Part shown: piece after piece, positions 34,509 through 55,700 of the stretch
Layout of the letters: each line of letters starts with the position of its first letter
Numbering within the stretch: the first letter of the stretch is position 1
NCBI RefSeq assembly: GCF_964204645.1
Contig: NC_134027.1
Span: 25,160,485-25,224,484, forward strand
Length of the DNA: 64,000 bases
Source of the DNA: Tubulanus polymorphus
Taxonomy: Eukaryota; Nemertea; Palaeonemertea; Tubulaniformes; Tubulanidae
Direction: 5' to 3'
Made by a program: the position numbers and the translations under genes
Notes under the pieces: model-generated
What the model was told of the DNA's origin: nothing
The model's database searches: none
The model's input: the letters and a program-made list of their open reading frames with translations, nothing else

Positions 34509-35665
34509 AAATTATTATCTAGTAGATTAATCCTAAAAAGACTATTCGCAACAAAACCATCCAGAGTCAAAATCGAAGACCGGGTTCGAACCAAGGACAA
34601 ATGGACAGCCCTATCTATTCATGATTATAGCCCCTATTACCAGGACCATTCACAGTAGACGGGCCGAACCTGGAACCCTATTTTCCTCTATCCCAGTTTA
34701 AGACCTCTCAACGGGGTCTCGTATCAGAGTTGTGGATAGACGGGTTTCCTGCTAGTTTATATAATGATATAATATATGAAATATAATAATTGATTTTTAG
34801 GAATAATTGATAAGGTAAATTATTTAAAAGATGTCCTCGAAACGGAACCTTACTGACGCGTAGGGTGTCATCTGAACCGCCGTACGGTCGTAATACCGAT
34901 AATAACCGTTCAGTTTAGCGCGGAGATTCGGGTAAAGATACCGAATCATCATTACAGATTTCACGCCCAAATTCGCGTATAGTGTTCGGTCTGCTGCAGG
35001 TGATTTCCGTGTGCGATCCTGTGCATGCGAAAATCGTCCCGATCGAACATGCTTGATAGTGTCACAGCGAATATATTCGCATTGCGTCCGTGAGATGCAA
35101 TTTTCGCTACGACCCATATAGATTAAAATATACAAAACCAGGCCAATCGCTGACAAGCTTTAAATCTCGTGTTGAACTCGATTTCCCAGCGCCGCATGTG
35201 GTAGTATAACAACGTCGAATTTGTATATGGTTTTTGGTGGGAACTAGTGAAATTCTACAACAAACCGAACTCGGTTTTTTTTCACTACTAGAATCTGAAC
35301 CAGTAGCGTGAGAGCTCGTTCGAACTTTAGGACAGCGACATCGCTGGTCATCCGTAATTCAGCAATTAACACCACTGGGACTTTTAGCTGCGCTATCCCA
35401 TCCTCGCTTGCCAGGGGTCCAGTATCACTCCCGAACTCGCTTCCACCAGCCCCCTGGCCTCACGAAGCGTGATTTCATTACTGGCGCTGTTGCGCATGAC
35501 GTCATATATCGATTTGCGAAATACTTCCTTGTTCGGTAAAACGTTCGCTGATTGGTCCATTTAACGGGAAAACCAACAGAAGTCTACTGTCGGTTTGTTA
35601 CAAGCGCTGTGATTGGTACGACCGGATTCTGGTCGGCTAGTAACGACTCCAACGACTCGTGAGGT

Positions 35666-35718
35666 CAAGGGGTTCGGAGAACAGCTTTAGCGTAGTAGGT
35701 TCGAATCCCTTGACGGGT
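35666..35718 (+). repeat. Stem-loop with pol III B-box-like motif
   Basis: GTCAAGGGGTTCG and CGAATCCCTTGAC pair over 12 of 13 positions around a loop of about 27 bases. The right arm includes GGTTCGAATCCC, the tRNA T-loop/B-box consensus. No convincing acceptor, D or anticodon arm can be built, so it looks like a SINE or tRNA relic, not a working tRNA. Confidence 0.4.
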
Positions 35719-36675
35719 GAAGATGCGCTATCCCTGCTACAGAAATCCGTGCCATCAATGAGACAGTAACACTAAACATGTATCAGCAAGAATCTTTACC
35801 AAAAGCAATATTTTTATTACCCAAAATTAAGCCATTACATTGCAACCTCAGTAGTGCTTTATCAGTAACAATAATAATGCAACATAACAAAATGCGAGCA
35901 ACCGATAAATTCACCAGTTTCATATCAATTAATTATCGCGATTAATTACAAACCACTCAAATATATCAAACCAATTAAAATCTGCTATTTCCTCTTCTCG
36001 CTTACATCTCACAATATACTGCAGAATTCTCATAATTTTTTCAAAAGTTCCCTAGAAAAAAACCCCCGCGTTATCCAAACAAAATACCTAGTAGAGTATA
36101 ATCCTGTACACTGTGGCCATTTCACAGTTAACCAGTCCAGTCCGTTGTTCTCTGAGGAACCCCTTCATCGTCTAATATTCAGAATGCAGTTAAGACAGCA
36201 AGCTTTGAAGGACAATCGGTTGACTGGAAATTTCCAACAGGTGCCAGTTACACAGACAAAGGCCAAGTCAAGACTGATCTAAGAGATGTCGTAGTTCTAT
36301 AGCCAATCTAACACCTGGTAACCTAAGACAAACTCCTTCTGATTCTACAAGAGAACCCACTAAATTCAAATTATTTGAAACCAACGAAATACATTCAACT
36401 GGTTTTTTTCATAAATCTAGGTTAAACATATTTTACATGCATTTATGTGTAGATGGACTGAAAATACATGTATGAGAGTATACACGATAGTTAAAAATCC
36501 GGATTAAGTGGACTTTTCTGTAAACTAACAATGTAAGATCAGTCCAATCTCATTCCAAACTAACAAGACTGATAATTTTGCGCCTTAACAATGCATTTAA
36601 TAATCACTCAACTTGGTCCAGCGGGGATACGTGGTGTAACCCAGTTCTGAAAAGCACAAAGCTAAAGCACATGTA

Positions 36676-36824
36676 CAGTTAAGCTCGCCTAACTCGGACT
36701 GGAAAAATTGGACCGGGTTCAGCAAAGTCCGATAGGAAAATACGTTAGGAAGTCAGAACAATCATTTTGTTATTGTCAGAGTTGGTCAAAAGTCGGTCCT
36801 GTCCGAGCAAGGTGAGGTTTACTG
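36676..36824. mobile_element. 149-bp MITE
   Basis: The left end CAGTTAAGCTCGCCTAACTC and the complement of the right end, CAGTAAACCTCACCTTGCTC, match well over about 24 bp, both followed by GGAC. One end of a related copy is visible near 38640-38700. Non-coding; pogo/Tc1-like by style of its ends. Confidence 0.6.
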
Positions 36825-37653
36825 TTTATAGAAATACATTTTTGTCAGTTTTTAAATGTTTACATTATAGCGATATCTTAGATTTGTAAGACCCGGTAAA
36901 CACATACATAATAACATTATATTGATGATAATCAGTGGCGCTTTACAAAATCCCATGACCCACAAGAGTGATAGAAATGTGGTTTTACAGTTCATGGTTT
37001 TCTTCTGGTGTAAAATATCAGAGACACCGGCGATATACGATAGACCTTTTTACAACGTGCTCTAAATTATTCAGCATTATATTTTTTTTCTCACTGGACC
37101 TCAATTTTGGCGAGTAGATAATGACTATATTCACAGAACCGATTGCTGGACCGGTCTCAAGACTGCAGAAACTAAATGAATTCAAAACCTCATTTTCAGG
37201 CGAGACCGGGGCGTCTTAAAAATAGAATTTCCCCTGAACCGACCTGATTTTGATTTTACTCTTAGAAATATATAAAGAAATCTATCTGGATTGATCTGGA
37301 GCCAGTTGAAGTCGTGGCTCAGATTTAAGACCAGTCCAAGACCATCTTAGTTCTTTAGCCAACCTAGCATCTTAAGACCAGTTGACTCTACCAAAAGGTT
37401 AAAACATCAAAAACATACGAAATGAACTTTAGCGTCCAGAGTCCAGTTTCACGCGAAAGTTAAACTCAAATTTCAGGTTTAATTTCAACGAGGACAACAT
37501 TTCAAACACGAACATGTCAACTTTCAATTCATTCATGAAACTGAACCCTGGACTCGTTTTTAGAAGCTACGGAAACGACCTCCGCGGACCGGTCTCAGAC
37601 CGAAATTTCAGAGTTTAAAGGCCCCGAACGACTCTAACAGCGGAAGCGAAACG

Positions 37654-46090
<8,437 letters not shown>

Positions 46091-46768
46091 TTTGGTTGTG
46101 TCGCTAAGAAAACACGTTGCAATAAGTCGAAGATTCTCTGAATATCTATAGTAGTTCAATAAATTAGTCAAAAATATTGTAAATATTTATTCTTTATAAT
46201 TGTTTGATGGAGATTTTATCTCAAAACTTTGTTTAAGGAATTCTCATGAAACATCATAAATCGAAGTGACATGATAGGGGTATATTTTAATAAACTAGCT
46301 TAGTAATACTGGTTATTCAATAGATGTAATTTTTGGAAAAAAAAGAGCTATTACTCTAACATTTCAACACTTATATTTGGTTTTCTATAAAATTTAAGGG
46401 TGAAAATGTGGATTTCTTTATTTATGATGGAAATCTGAGCATCGATCTATCTGAAGAATTACGAACGAAGCCATCGGAATTGACTCTAATTTAATGTCAT
46501 CGACTTTCGTTTATAATTATAGAAATTTTATGACCAATTCTACGCATCTTATACTTAATAACGCACAAATAATGCTCTAGATGAAATTCTTAATACAAAT
46601 CATTTTGGGCAGAAGAAATTTTTTCGGGGACTAAAATCTCGCCGCTGACAACCGTAAAACAACATGGCGGCCACTCCTTGGCAACGTTCAGTTCGGCCCC
46701 GATTTTTCGCGTAAAATGAGTGTGTCCGCGGTGCGGAGATGTTGTCATCGATTTCCAATAGCGCCTAA
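46091..46768. promoter_or_regulatory. Shared divergent promoter region of METAP2 and TTLL3-like gene
   Basis: The METAP2 start codon (46090, minus) and the TTLL3-like start codon (46769, plus) face away from each other across 678 bp that must hold both 5' UTRs and core promoters. No TATA box is convincing. ORFs across it are not supported. A bidirectional promoter is inferred from geometry only. Confidence 0.55.
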
Positions 46769-49700
46769 ATGGGGAGGCGTAATCCCTACAGGGAACCCGA
46801 GTTGCAGTCTGTGCCAAAAATAAGCTACCGGACGAAAAAACTAGCGTCCGCTTCGCGAAAACGCAAAGTCGACGGCCGATCGAAGCCAAAAAACCAGCAA
46901 AACCATCCGGGAAACTTCATCAGTATCGCAACTGATTCGAGCTCTTACGATAAAAGCGTTCCGAATTATATGCAAGATACGATAGCCAGGAGGGAATCTT
47001 TAGTGCTGCCACCTTTACGCAGGTTAGAAATCGCGAAAAAACTCTACGCGGCCTCTTTGACATTTTCCCCCTCTTCAGGTTCACCGCCGGGGAATAATAG
47101 TCCTTCCGAGCGAAGACAATCTAATTCGAAAATTTCCGGACTATCGTTTCCGAAAGTGAGCGATAATTTATCGTTGACGTCATCTTTGCATTCGAAGAAC
47201 AGTCCGGCCGCGGCAGCCCACGATAGGATAATGGCCCGAGCTGCGGCAATCGCCACGACGACGACGAACGGCAGTCGAAAAAGCTCGTTCCAATTCGCCG
47301 ACGAAAATCCGTTCACGTTTCAGCCGAAAGTGAGTTCGGCAAGCGTTCGAATAGTCGAAGGTTTGGGCTCGGATTTTATGACCAGGCAACAGCAACACAT
47401 TGAAAAACAGAAGAAAAATGTACGTATTTTTTTGTCTTGTAGCTTTAGCTGAAGCGATTATCAAATCTACGACCTGAAAATTATCTCCTTTTAGACAATC
47501 CTGGTCAGTTTTTGAAAGCAGGCCGTTTCAATTAAGAATGTCACGGATGAAGTGTTTGAAAGTTTGCTGATAAAATGTCTAATGTCTGGTGTTTGTAGTT
47601 TATTTTCAACGAAAAATGTCTGTGAAGTCCCGATCACATTCAAAGTCAGGATAATCAAAAATTGTTACTGAACACATCGAAATATGGATGAACAGTTTTT
47701 GAAGTCCGGTGTTTGAAGTTAATTTTTTCATTAAAAATATCCCTGAAAGTTCTGACCACACGTGAAGTCTGATCGATCAACGGTGACAATGTCTGAGGCC
47801 AGGGCCGGGTCCAGACAGCAGATTGACTGCTCTTTATTTTACGTTTATTAATCGTTACAGTTGGAACAAGCGAATCAGCATTATCAAGAACAGATCAGAG
47901 TGAAGAAATCCACGTCTCCTACAGAGAAAACTAACACTAAGAGAAGTGAGGTATGCAAAAATCATTGTTCTTCATCAAGTTCTTTGTTTAAACCCTATTT
48001 GGGTAATCTATAAAAGGGGTTTCAGTTTTGGATTTTTTAGCCTTTCTTATCAGTCGACTTCTTTGGGCTGAGCTTAGCAAAGGAGTTTTACTTTAATCGA
48101 ATTTGATTAATGAATCTGTTCTAAAGGGATTTGCTTTAATAATTCATTATTGATATGCTAAAATTTAAGTGAAAGATTGATTTAAAAACCAAGTCTCAAT
48201 CTTACAGTTGTGTGAGCATGGTTAAGTTGAAACTGAGTTGAGATTAGTTTTTCATTTCCAATGTTTTGACGCTAAACTCAGAACTTTGGGTGAAAGTCCT
48301 TCGAAAAAATGGAAAATGGAAACAACATATATGTCGGGGAATAGGCGAAAAGCAAGTTAGATAAAAGTGGCCTCCCTGGTCAAGTCATTGGTGATTAATT
48401 GGATTCATTTAGTTCACTGTGTGTGAATTACTGGCGTTAAGGATTACGCTAAGAGCTGATTGCTCACGTATTTACTGGTCAAATGTTTGAATCCACTTAA
48501 AGATGTCTACGGTCTAATGATTTAAGTGTTTATTATTTTATGGTCACTCTAATCTGGAACCTATTCAATCATTTGATATATATATATATATACTTAATAA
48601 ATAACGACATTGAAGCGTTATGAAGTTCATCGTGTGCTGAATATCCTGTGTTAACAGGGCTGACCCCAACCTGACCGCAAGTAATGCGAAAAAAAATCCC
48701 CCATTTTCTTTAACCATTTTTTGGAAAAAAAACATATCTTTCTCTATACTATGGGAGTTGGACTATTTTATGTAGGCCTACATTAGGCACCAAAAAAGGT
48801 GGTCACAAAATACATTTTCAGTCGGTACAAATCATGTTGAGATCGAAACTATTTGCTAATGTGGTTTTGACCTGAGAAAAGGAAATTGTCTTGTCTTATT
48901 TATGTGATCATTTTTAATCCCTTACTAACCAACCAGTTACATCTACCGGGAAAGAAACATTGGGTTTGATTTTGAAGTGGGAAAACAAGTAAAGTTTATG
49001 GTAAAATTTAGGCTAAAATGATACCTTGTCCTCATCAGCCAGGTCGCTTTAGTTAACCGCAATGAAATTTGTTATTACGATATTTCATTTCTAAAGTCGC
49101 TGGGTCTGTTGTTGTTGGCTTGATCATGATTTTGAAACAAAATTAATATTCAGGGCAGATCTATCTGCCCTGTATATTACTTTAACACAGTCGGCCGGGT
49201 CAACTTTTCAACTCAGCAGAAATGAGAAACAAGGTATTAATTTCTTTTAAACTTAACTTTTTGCTAATCTAAATACATGACCTTAAGTTATTTTCTTTCA
49301 TCTTGTATATAAAATATCATTGTATGTTAAATAGGCAACTATACGTCTTATTTATTTGATTTCAATCGCTCTGATGCTTACTGGCATATAAATCTGGGAA
49401 GGATTCGGGGGATTTGATTTCGGAATGGGAAATCAAGTACAGTCGGATGGTCGGTGGAATTTACTGAATTCTTTTTTAAATCGAAGTACGTAATTGGAAA
49501 TTTCTGTTCAGGTTTGTGTAAACAATCTTCCTTTCAGCCCAAACAGACAAACGACTGTTCGGGGGTTGTTTATTTTCGTTGTTTTAAGCACAAGAGAAAT
49601 CATGAAAGCTGAACTGATTTGATTGCTCGATCGCGTGTTGAGAACTGAAAGGTTTCCCCTGAACTTATTGTTAATCAATTATGAACTGGTTGATAATTCA

Positions 49701-52700
49701 GTAGTTTCTGGTCTCTATTCGCCGTGAAAGGTTAAATCAACTATACCACTTCCACATAGGCCTACATGAAACCATCAGTAAATACGCAGGTAGCTAAACT
49801 TACTAGAATTAGAGTCACCGTTGTAGGCCTAAAATTGGCAGATCCTGGATCTTTAAATATATTTTTGAAATGTAGTTGTGGCTTGTATTTAAGTTTGTAA
49901 TGTTGTAATTTAGGTTAAGGGTAACATGGAAATGCGCTCTGAACCAGTGGAATGTGTTAGTAAGAATGAAGTAGTCAAATATTTAGGGGTTTAGATGTTT
50001 GTGTATGCGTAAACATGTTCCTGAGGCCTCCTTTTAAAGATTTAGGTTTAAGTAGCTCATTAATTATTATTTAGGCGTAGTAATAACAATAATGTAGCCT
50101 ATAATTCTGTTAAACTTATTGATCATTTTTCAGATGATCTGACCTTGATTTTGGTCGTAAACTAGTTCAGTTTTATCTTAAAGGTTACCCCCGTGCCTAA
50201 GGCTGGTGTCACAAAATCAGTCTTAACGTTTAAATCTAAAACTATTTCATTGTTCAGTTTTAATGCACGGTTATAATCTACTTGGAATATTTCTCACTGT
50301 ACACAAATAACGTATTCATGAAATTGTTTCGTTTGCGTAAAGATCTTTTTCTTATGATATTCTATACATAGCGCTAAGACTTTTCTTACTTTTTTCCCAT
50401 GAACGAAAATATAGTTTTTGTTTTGCAATCGTGTCAGTATGTTTGGGACAGAAAGTTCTAGAAAGTCAAGGGGAATGAAATCAAAAAATATTGACCATCT
50501 CTTTACGACCATTTTGTGACTATAGTCCGGGGTATTGTGATCAACTTGTAGCAGTCTTAACATTTTACTTGCAATTACTTACTAAACGTTAAATAAATTT
50601 GTACTCAAAATTTGAGGATTTTGTTGATGATTCTTGTTTTTAGGTGCATTTATTCAAACTTAATCGTTTTAAACTTTTTCATGTAATCAGGTCCAGATCT
50701 GGGATTCTGGGCCCAGTTTCAATGTACATTTATGACCAGTTTAAGATTCTATATAGCCAATCTAACAACTAAAGATCAGTCTTATAGAGCTGCCAACTGT
50801 TCCTGATTTTCAGTATTTCATTAATATTTTGTCCCGAGAAATGCTGTTGAATTTTTTTTTAATGCATAGCCTACAGAATTGTGAAAGATGTTACTGAGGT
50901 CCTAGGAATTGATAACAGATTAATTTTAACATTTTCTTTCATATTTCAATGAAATGTTACTGAAAATATTCAACTAGTTATTAATAGCATTTTTCACAGG
51001 TTGGCAACCCTGGTCTTAATGATTTGAGACCATTCGTATCCATCTAAATAACCCTCGTATTTAAAGTATCAAATATCACCGCAACTGCCCCACCACGTTC
51101 CATCCCACCCCGCTCCATCCCACCCCACCTTGCCGTAGCAAACTGTTTTGTAACGCTGACTGGTTGCCTGGTGAACCCTGTCACGCTCAATAAACCCTTC
51201 AACATCGCTAAACACATGATTTTGTTTCACAGTAAACTATTTATCATTGTCTATCACTGTTACATCGTCATGGCTACACTTCCTGGCGTCTGCCAGTATC
51301 GCCGGTGCTCCAGCCGCGGCTGTTGCGGTTGTCATCATCTCATCGTCATCGAGTGGATATTTATTGTTATTTAGGAGGATTGTATTAAATAATCGTTTTT
51401 GATTAGTGTGCATAAAACTGCAGCTGATATTAAGTGGCTCTCTGGTGAGTACTGAGCCATCATCATAATTACTTACTGGATGGCTTATTTTTTACAATAG
51501 GTAGCCTCAATGAGGATATATGTTATTTTGAGGCCCATTTGCACAATCACAGCTTAAGTAAAAAACCACTTAGATAGTTTAGACCACAGTCACAGTTGTG
51601 AGATTGGCTATAGAACCAAAAATTGAGCTCAGACTGGACTTAAGTTGTTAGATTGGCTATAGAACCAAAATGAACTCAGACTGGTGTTAAGTTGTTGGAT
51701 TGGCTACACAACCAAAATGAGTTTAGACTGGTTAGATTAGTTATAGAACCAGAATGGGATATGATAAAATCGGTTTATAATCTAAACCATGAATCTATTA
51801 CCAGACCCTTAACCCTGAGGACTTACAATCAAGACTTGGGTTCAAAATCTGGTCTGAAAAATACTGAACTATCGATTACAATAATTTTCACACTTTCGCA
51901 TCTTTCAATTGTTTTCTGCAGAGTTTTGACGCCGGGAGCGAAAATAAGGACGCAATGAAACCACAGGCATCGCAATCAAATACATCGGTGAACAACAACA
52001 AATCTACTTCATCTAAAACCGTTTCAAATCAAGGTCTGAGCAGACTGGAAAATAGTAAGTGAAATACCGCGATTATGGCACGGTATAAGGTAATAATTTC
52101 CCCTGGAGAAAATTCCACGAGGTAAAAATCCCCCAGGTAAACGATTGTAACCTAGTTTTTATTCAAGTTGCCTACTCTTGTTGGGGGATTTTTACCAGGG
52201 GGATTATTACCTCCATTCTTATGGCACTGTTTGCTTTGAATAATTGAAGTTAGGGTCCTCTAACAACTTGAGATCATTTGAATTGTTCATTTGGAGTTGT
52301 CCTTATAAATCTTTTCTGTTGCAACATGGAATCTAGAGTCCATGGTTGCACGCAAAAAAGGTTTTCTTGGTTTGTCTCTCTTACAATATACTACGCGACA
52401 AACGCGAAGATATAGAGTTGAAAAATGTATAGTTCAAAAGATCTCTCTATGTCTGATGTTTAGTGAAGTGTCCACATGTATTTTTGTCTTGTATTGTGTT
52501 TGCGTTTCAATGCGAATGCTTAATGAAACAGCTTTGTAATAAAGGGCCGGGTCGGTTGGAATTTATTGTGTACTCAGTAAATTACAACACTTAATCATGT
52601 CAATACACTTTCCAAAATTATCCATTTCTTCAGAAAAATTGCAACATAAAAGTGATAAAAGTAATAAAAAGTCTTTTGTGTTGATCGGTAAATGAAAATC

Positions 52701-55700
52701 TTTATCGCGGAAAACTTGTTTTAGTAACGAGGCCCAGTGCCATATATTTAAAGGTTTCATTGACTCGATCTCTTTTTGTTGTGGTAGGCAAGAGAAGTTT
52801 GGTGTCAGGAATTTTTTTAACCCTTTCACAGTGGTTCCCTAGATTTATCAGGGTTTTAACAAGCCATTTTGGATGTTCCACAGTTGCTAGTTAATAAAGG
52901 TTCCCTTAAAGGTCGTTGTAAATAAGTTAGTTTGACTAATGTTATGGTCAAATTTTACAAACGAACTTTAATCTAACTAGAACTGGGTTAAATCGTTGAT
53001 ATAACATAACATAACTGACTGATATCTATTGTAAACAAAATACAGTTGCAAAGTTTTGCTTTGATTAACTTCTACAGTCCAATCATCATTGGAGGTTTTA
53101 GTTATACTTACTTTCATATAATTACTGTGGAACTTCAGAAAAATCATTATTTCACATGTAAAATTTCTATACCTACCACCACAAAATGTAGATTTTTGCG
53201 TTGCTAAAGCCTGTGATAGACTAAGCGAATTTCATGGCTGAATCATTTTTTTTAAACCAAATTTTGCGTAATGTACCACAGGACACCGAAAAGATTTAGT
53301 GAAAAAATACATCAGATCATTTATTCTCCTAAAATGTATGAACCTCTTTTTCCTGAATTCAATCACAGGTGTATTATGAAGTTTGTCTAGTCTGTCACGA
53401 GTTTAAAATGTTAACAATCACGTGCGTGAGTTCGACCACATTTCGCACTCCTCAATCGATTGATACTTTTACCAGGTCCGTACGGTTCGTTGGGCGTCGG
53501 CGCGGGCCCCGGCACAGTTCTCGCTAAACAGAAAACTAAAATCGCCGCCAATCTGAAAAAACGTCAGAACACGACGATCGTAGATTCGAGTCGAACGCAA
53601 CGAGGTAATAACGAACGTAAAAATCCAACTTTACACGAGTCAGAAAATAATCAAGGTAAAATTCGGTCTAAGTTTTTGCGTTTAGTGTTTTTGGCTCCTT
53701 TCCACACACCTACACGTGCCTCTAGTGCAAAGGTAATTCCCTTTATCTTCTCAGTATGTTTGCGAACATCTTGGCGACAAATTCCTAATGTTTTTAAAGA
53801 TTTATTCAAGTTAGACAAGATTATTTCAGAGCGGAGAAACTTTTTCTCTGGCGAAATCATTTGGGAATTATTTAAGATGATAGATAGATAGTAGTTGTAG
53901 ACATTTTTTTCAAAATTTTCAACCCGATTTTACACGGTCTGGTTCAATTTTTCTAATAGCACTTGTTAAAACATTCACCGTGTGTAATAATCATCACAAT
54001 ATAACAGCACCAAAACCAACAAATTTGATGAAAAACAAATCTCAAATTTAGTCACACATAGAATAGAAAATTTAAGATATAATTTTCTCCGTCGCTTGAA
54101 AATTTTATCTTCAGATTTCAAATGTTTTTATTTCATTTCTAGATGAACATCCCGAACACATTTCGCATAATCGTAGTAAAACGCTGCCCCCTGGTGGACA
54201 GAAAACGACGATGTCGAAAGTAACAGAGATGAATCTAGACCGGGTGAAAAACGCTAAATTGATGGCAGAACGAGCTATCAGGGTACGTTCCCTCGAAGCT
54301 GCTCCTCAAGAAGTTAGGCCTAGATGGCTTTCACTCTACAGTCAAATTGATCATAAAACTTCCACTGAATTCGATTGTCAGTGTGTTGCAGTCATATTTG
54401 AATATCTATTAACCCTTCTCAGTGCGTCTACACCGCAGTGCAGTGTATGAATCGGTGATGGATTTTGCTAGTACACCGCACTGCGGGGTATTGATTTAAT
54501 TAGTAATTAGTTTTCATCTCTATTGAAAGATGGCAGCACCTGTCAAACATAGTGAAATATTAGTCACTTACGGCAGTGCGGTGTATACGCACTATAGTGG
54601 TATTCCCGTTATTCCACACACTAGGGTGGAATTTCCAAAAATTTTCAAATTATCTTCAGCACTATAGGGTATTGATTAGTCAGCACTGAAAGGGTTAAAT
54701 TGATTTGTTGCAGAAACGTAAAGTATTCACGATACAAGGACCGTACCCGTCAATCCGAGCGAGTCTACGCCGTCGAGGCTGGGTGGAGAAATTCTACAAG
54801 ATTCCGGGACCGGTGAAAAAAATACAGAGATCCGTGAATCGTAAACCGAAAATTGTCGATTCCGATGACGATAATGATGATGATGACGGAGATGATGATG
54901 GAGACGCTGATGGTAAGCATCTATCGTGTTTACGTATAAAACTTACAAAAAAACAGTGTATTTTGCTTATCACACTTATCTTATTAACTCATTGCCTGCC
55001 AAAACCGTACTGGTACGGTTGACTTGTTTCTTAACTTTAACGATAGATGGCGAATCCATCGCACAACAATAGTTAGTTTAATGCCTTAAACTATTATCAG
55101 TCGTTCAATGCAGTGTGTTAGTGACGTCATCTATTGAAATGGGGTCTGAACACGCATGAATTGGCATAATAAAATACCCCCTCTGCACTAGTGATTGCTG
55201 CAGATTTTATCAGTTTTAGAAGAAATGCTGCTTATTTTACATGAAAAAGCAAGACCAGATAAACAAAATAAAACAAATTTGATGATGATATCTCTTTTAG
55301 TTTTTGTTTTATGAATCTCTGAATAACACGGAAATCCTGGCAAGTGCAGCATTAAAGAGTTAAGAAAATTGAACTGCATTTGCCGAATTTTTGATAAATT
55401 TTGTATTTCTTTATGAATTATGAATTTTATATAATCATTTCGATCAAAATTCTGTTATGTCTCTTCACTTGTGTACATTAATGGAGAAAATTCTATCATT
55501 AATTTAATGATATTCTCTAACACAGATTACATGGCCGATGAAAATAAAGTTCCTCCGTGGGAAGAAAATGATGGCATTTACGGAATTATGGTTCGTATTT
55601 CTCTTGATTCTAAACTCTTCCCAGAAACCTGATTGTTTTATGATGACATTATCATAGAATGTTTCATCTGGGGCATGAAGCCGCAGTTTATTGGAGATCT

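Larger units (their letters stand above)
34509..37653. other. Intergenic with transposon relics
   Basis: No gene recognised between the GPCR and the METAP2 stop. It contains a tRNA-B-box-like stem-loop at 35666-35718, a CRE-like TGACGTCA at about 35497-35504, a TIR element at 36676-36824, a family B fragment at about 37306-37385 and a diverged family A palindrome at about 37433-37556. Confidence 0.5.

Noticed and set aside
34575-34600. GGGTTCGAACC motif as a tRNA T-loop
   Set aside because: Isolated motif overlapping the GPCR 3' flank with no cloverleaf around it.
35666-35740. tRNA gene
   Set aside because: Only a T-arm/B-box-like motif is present; no acceptor, D or anticodon arm can be formed.
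46590-46889. 99-codon minus-strand ORF between METAP2 and the TTLL3-like gene
   Set aside because: Overlaps the well-supported first exon of the TTLL3-like gene and has no recognisable domain.
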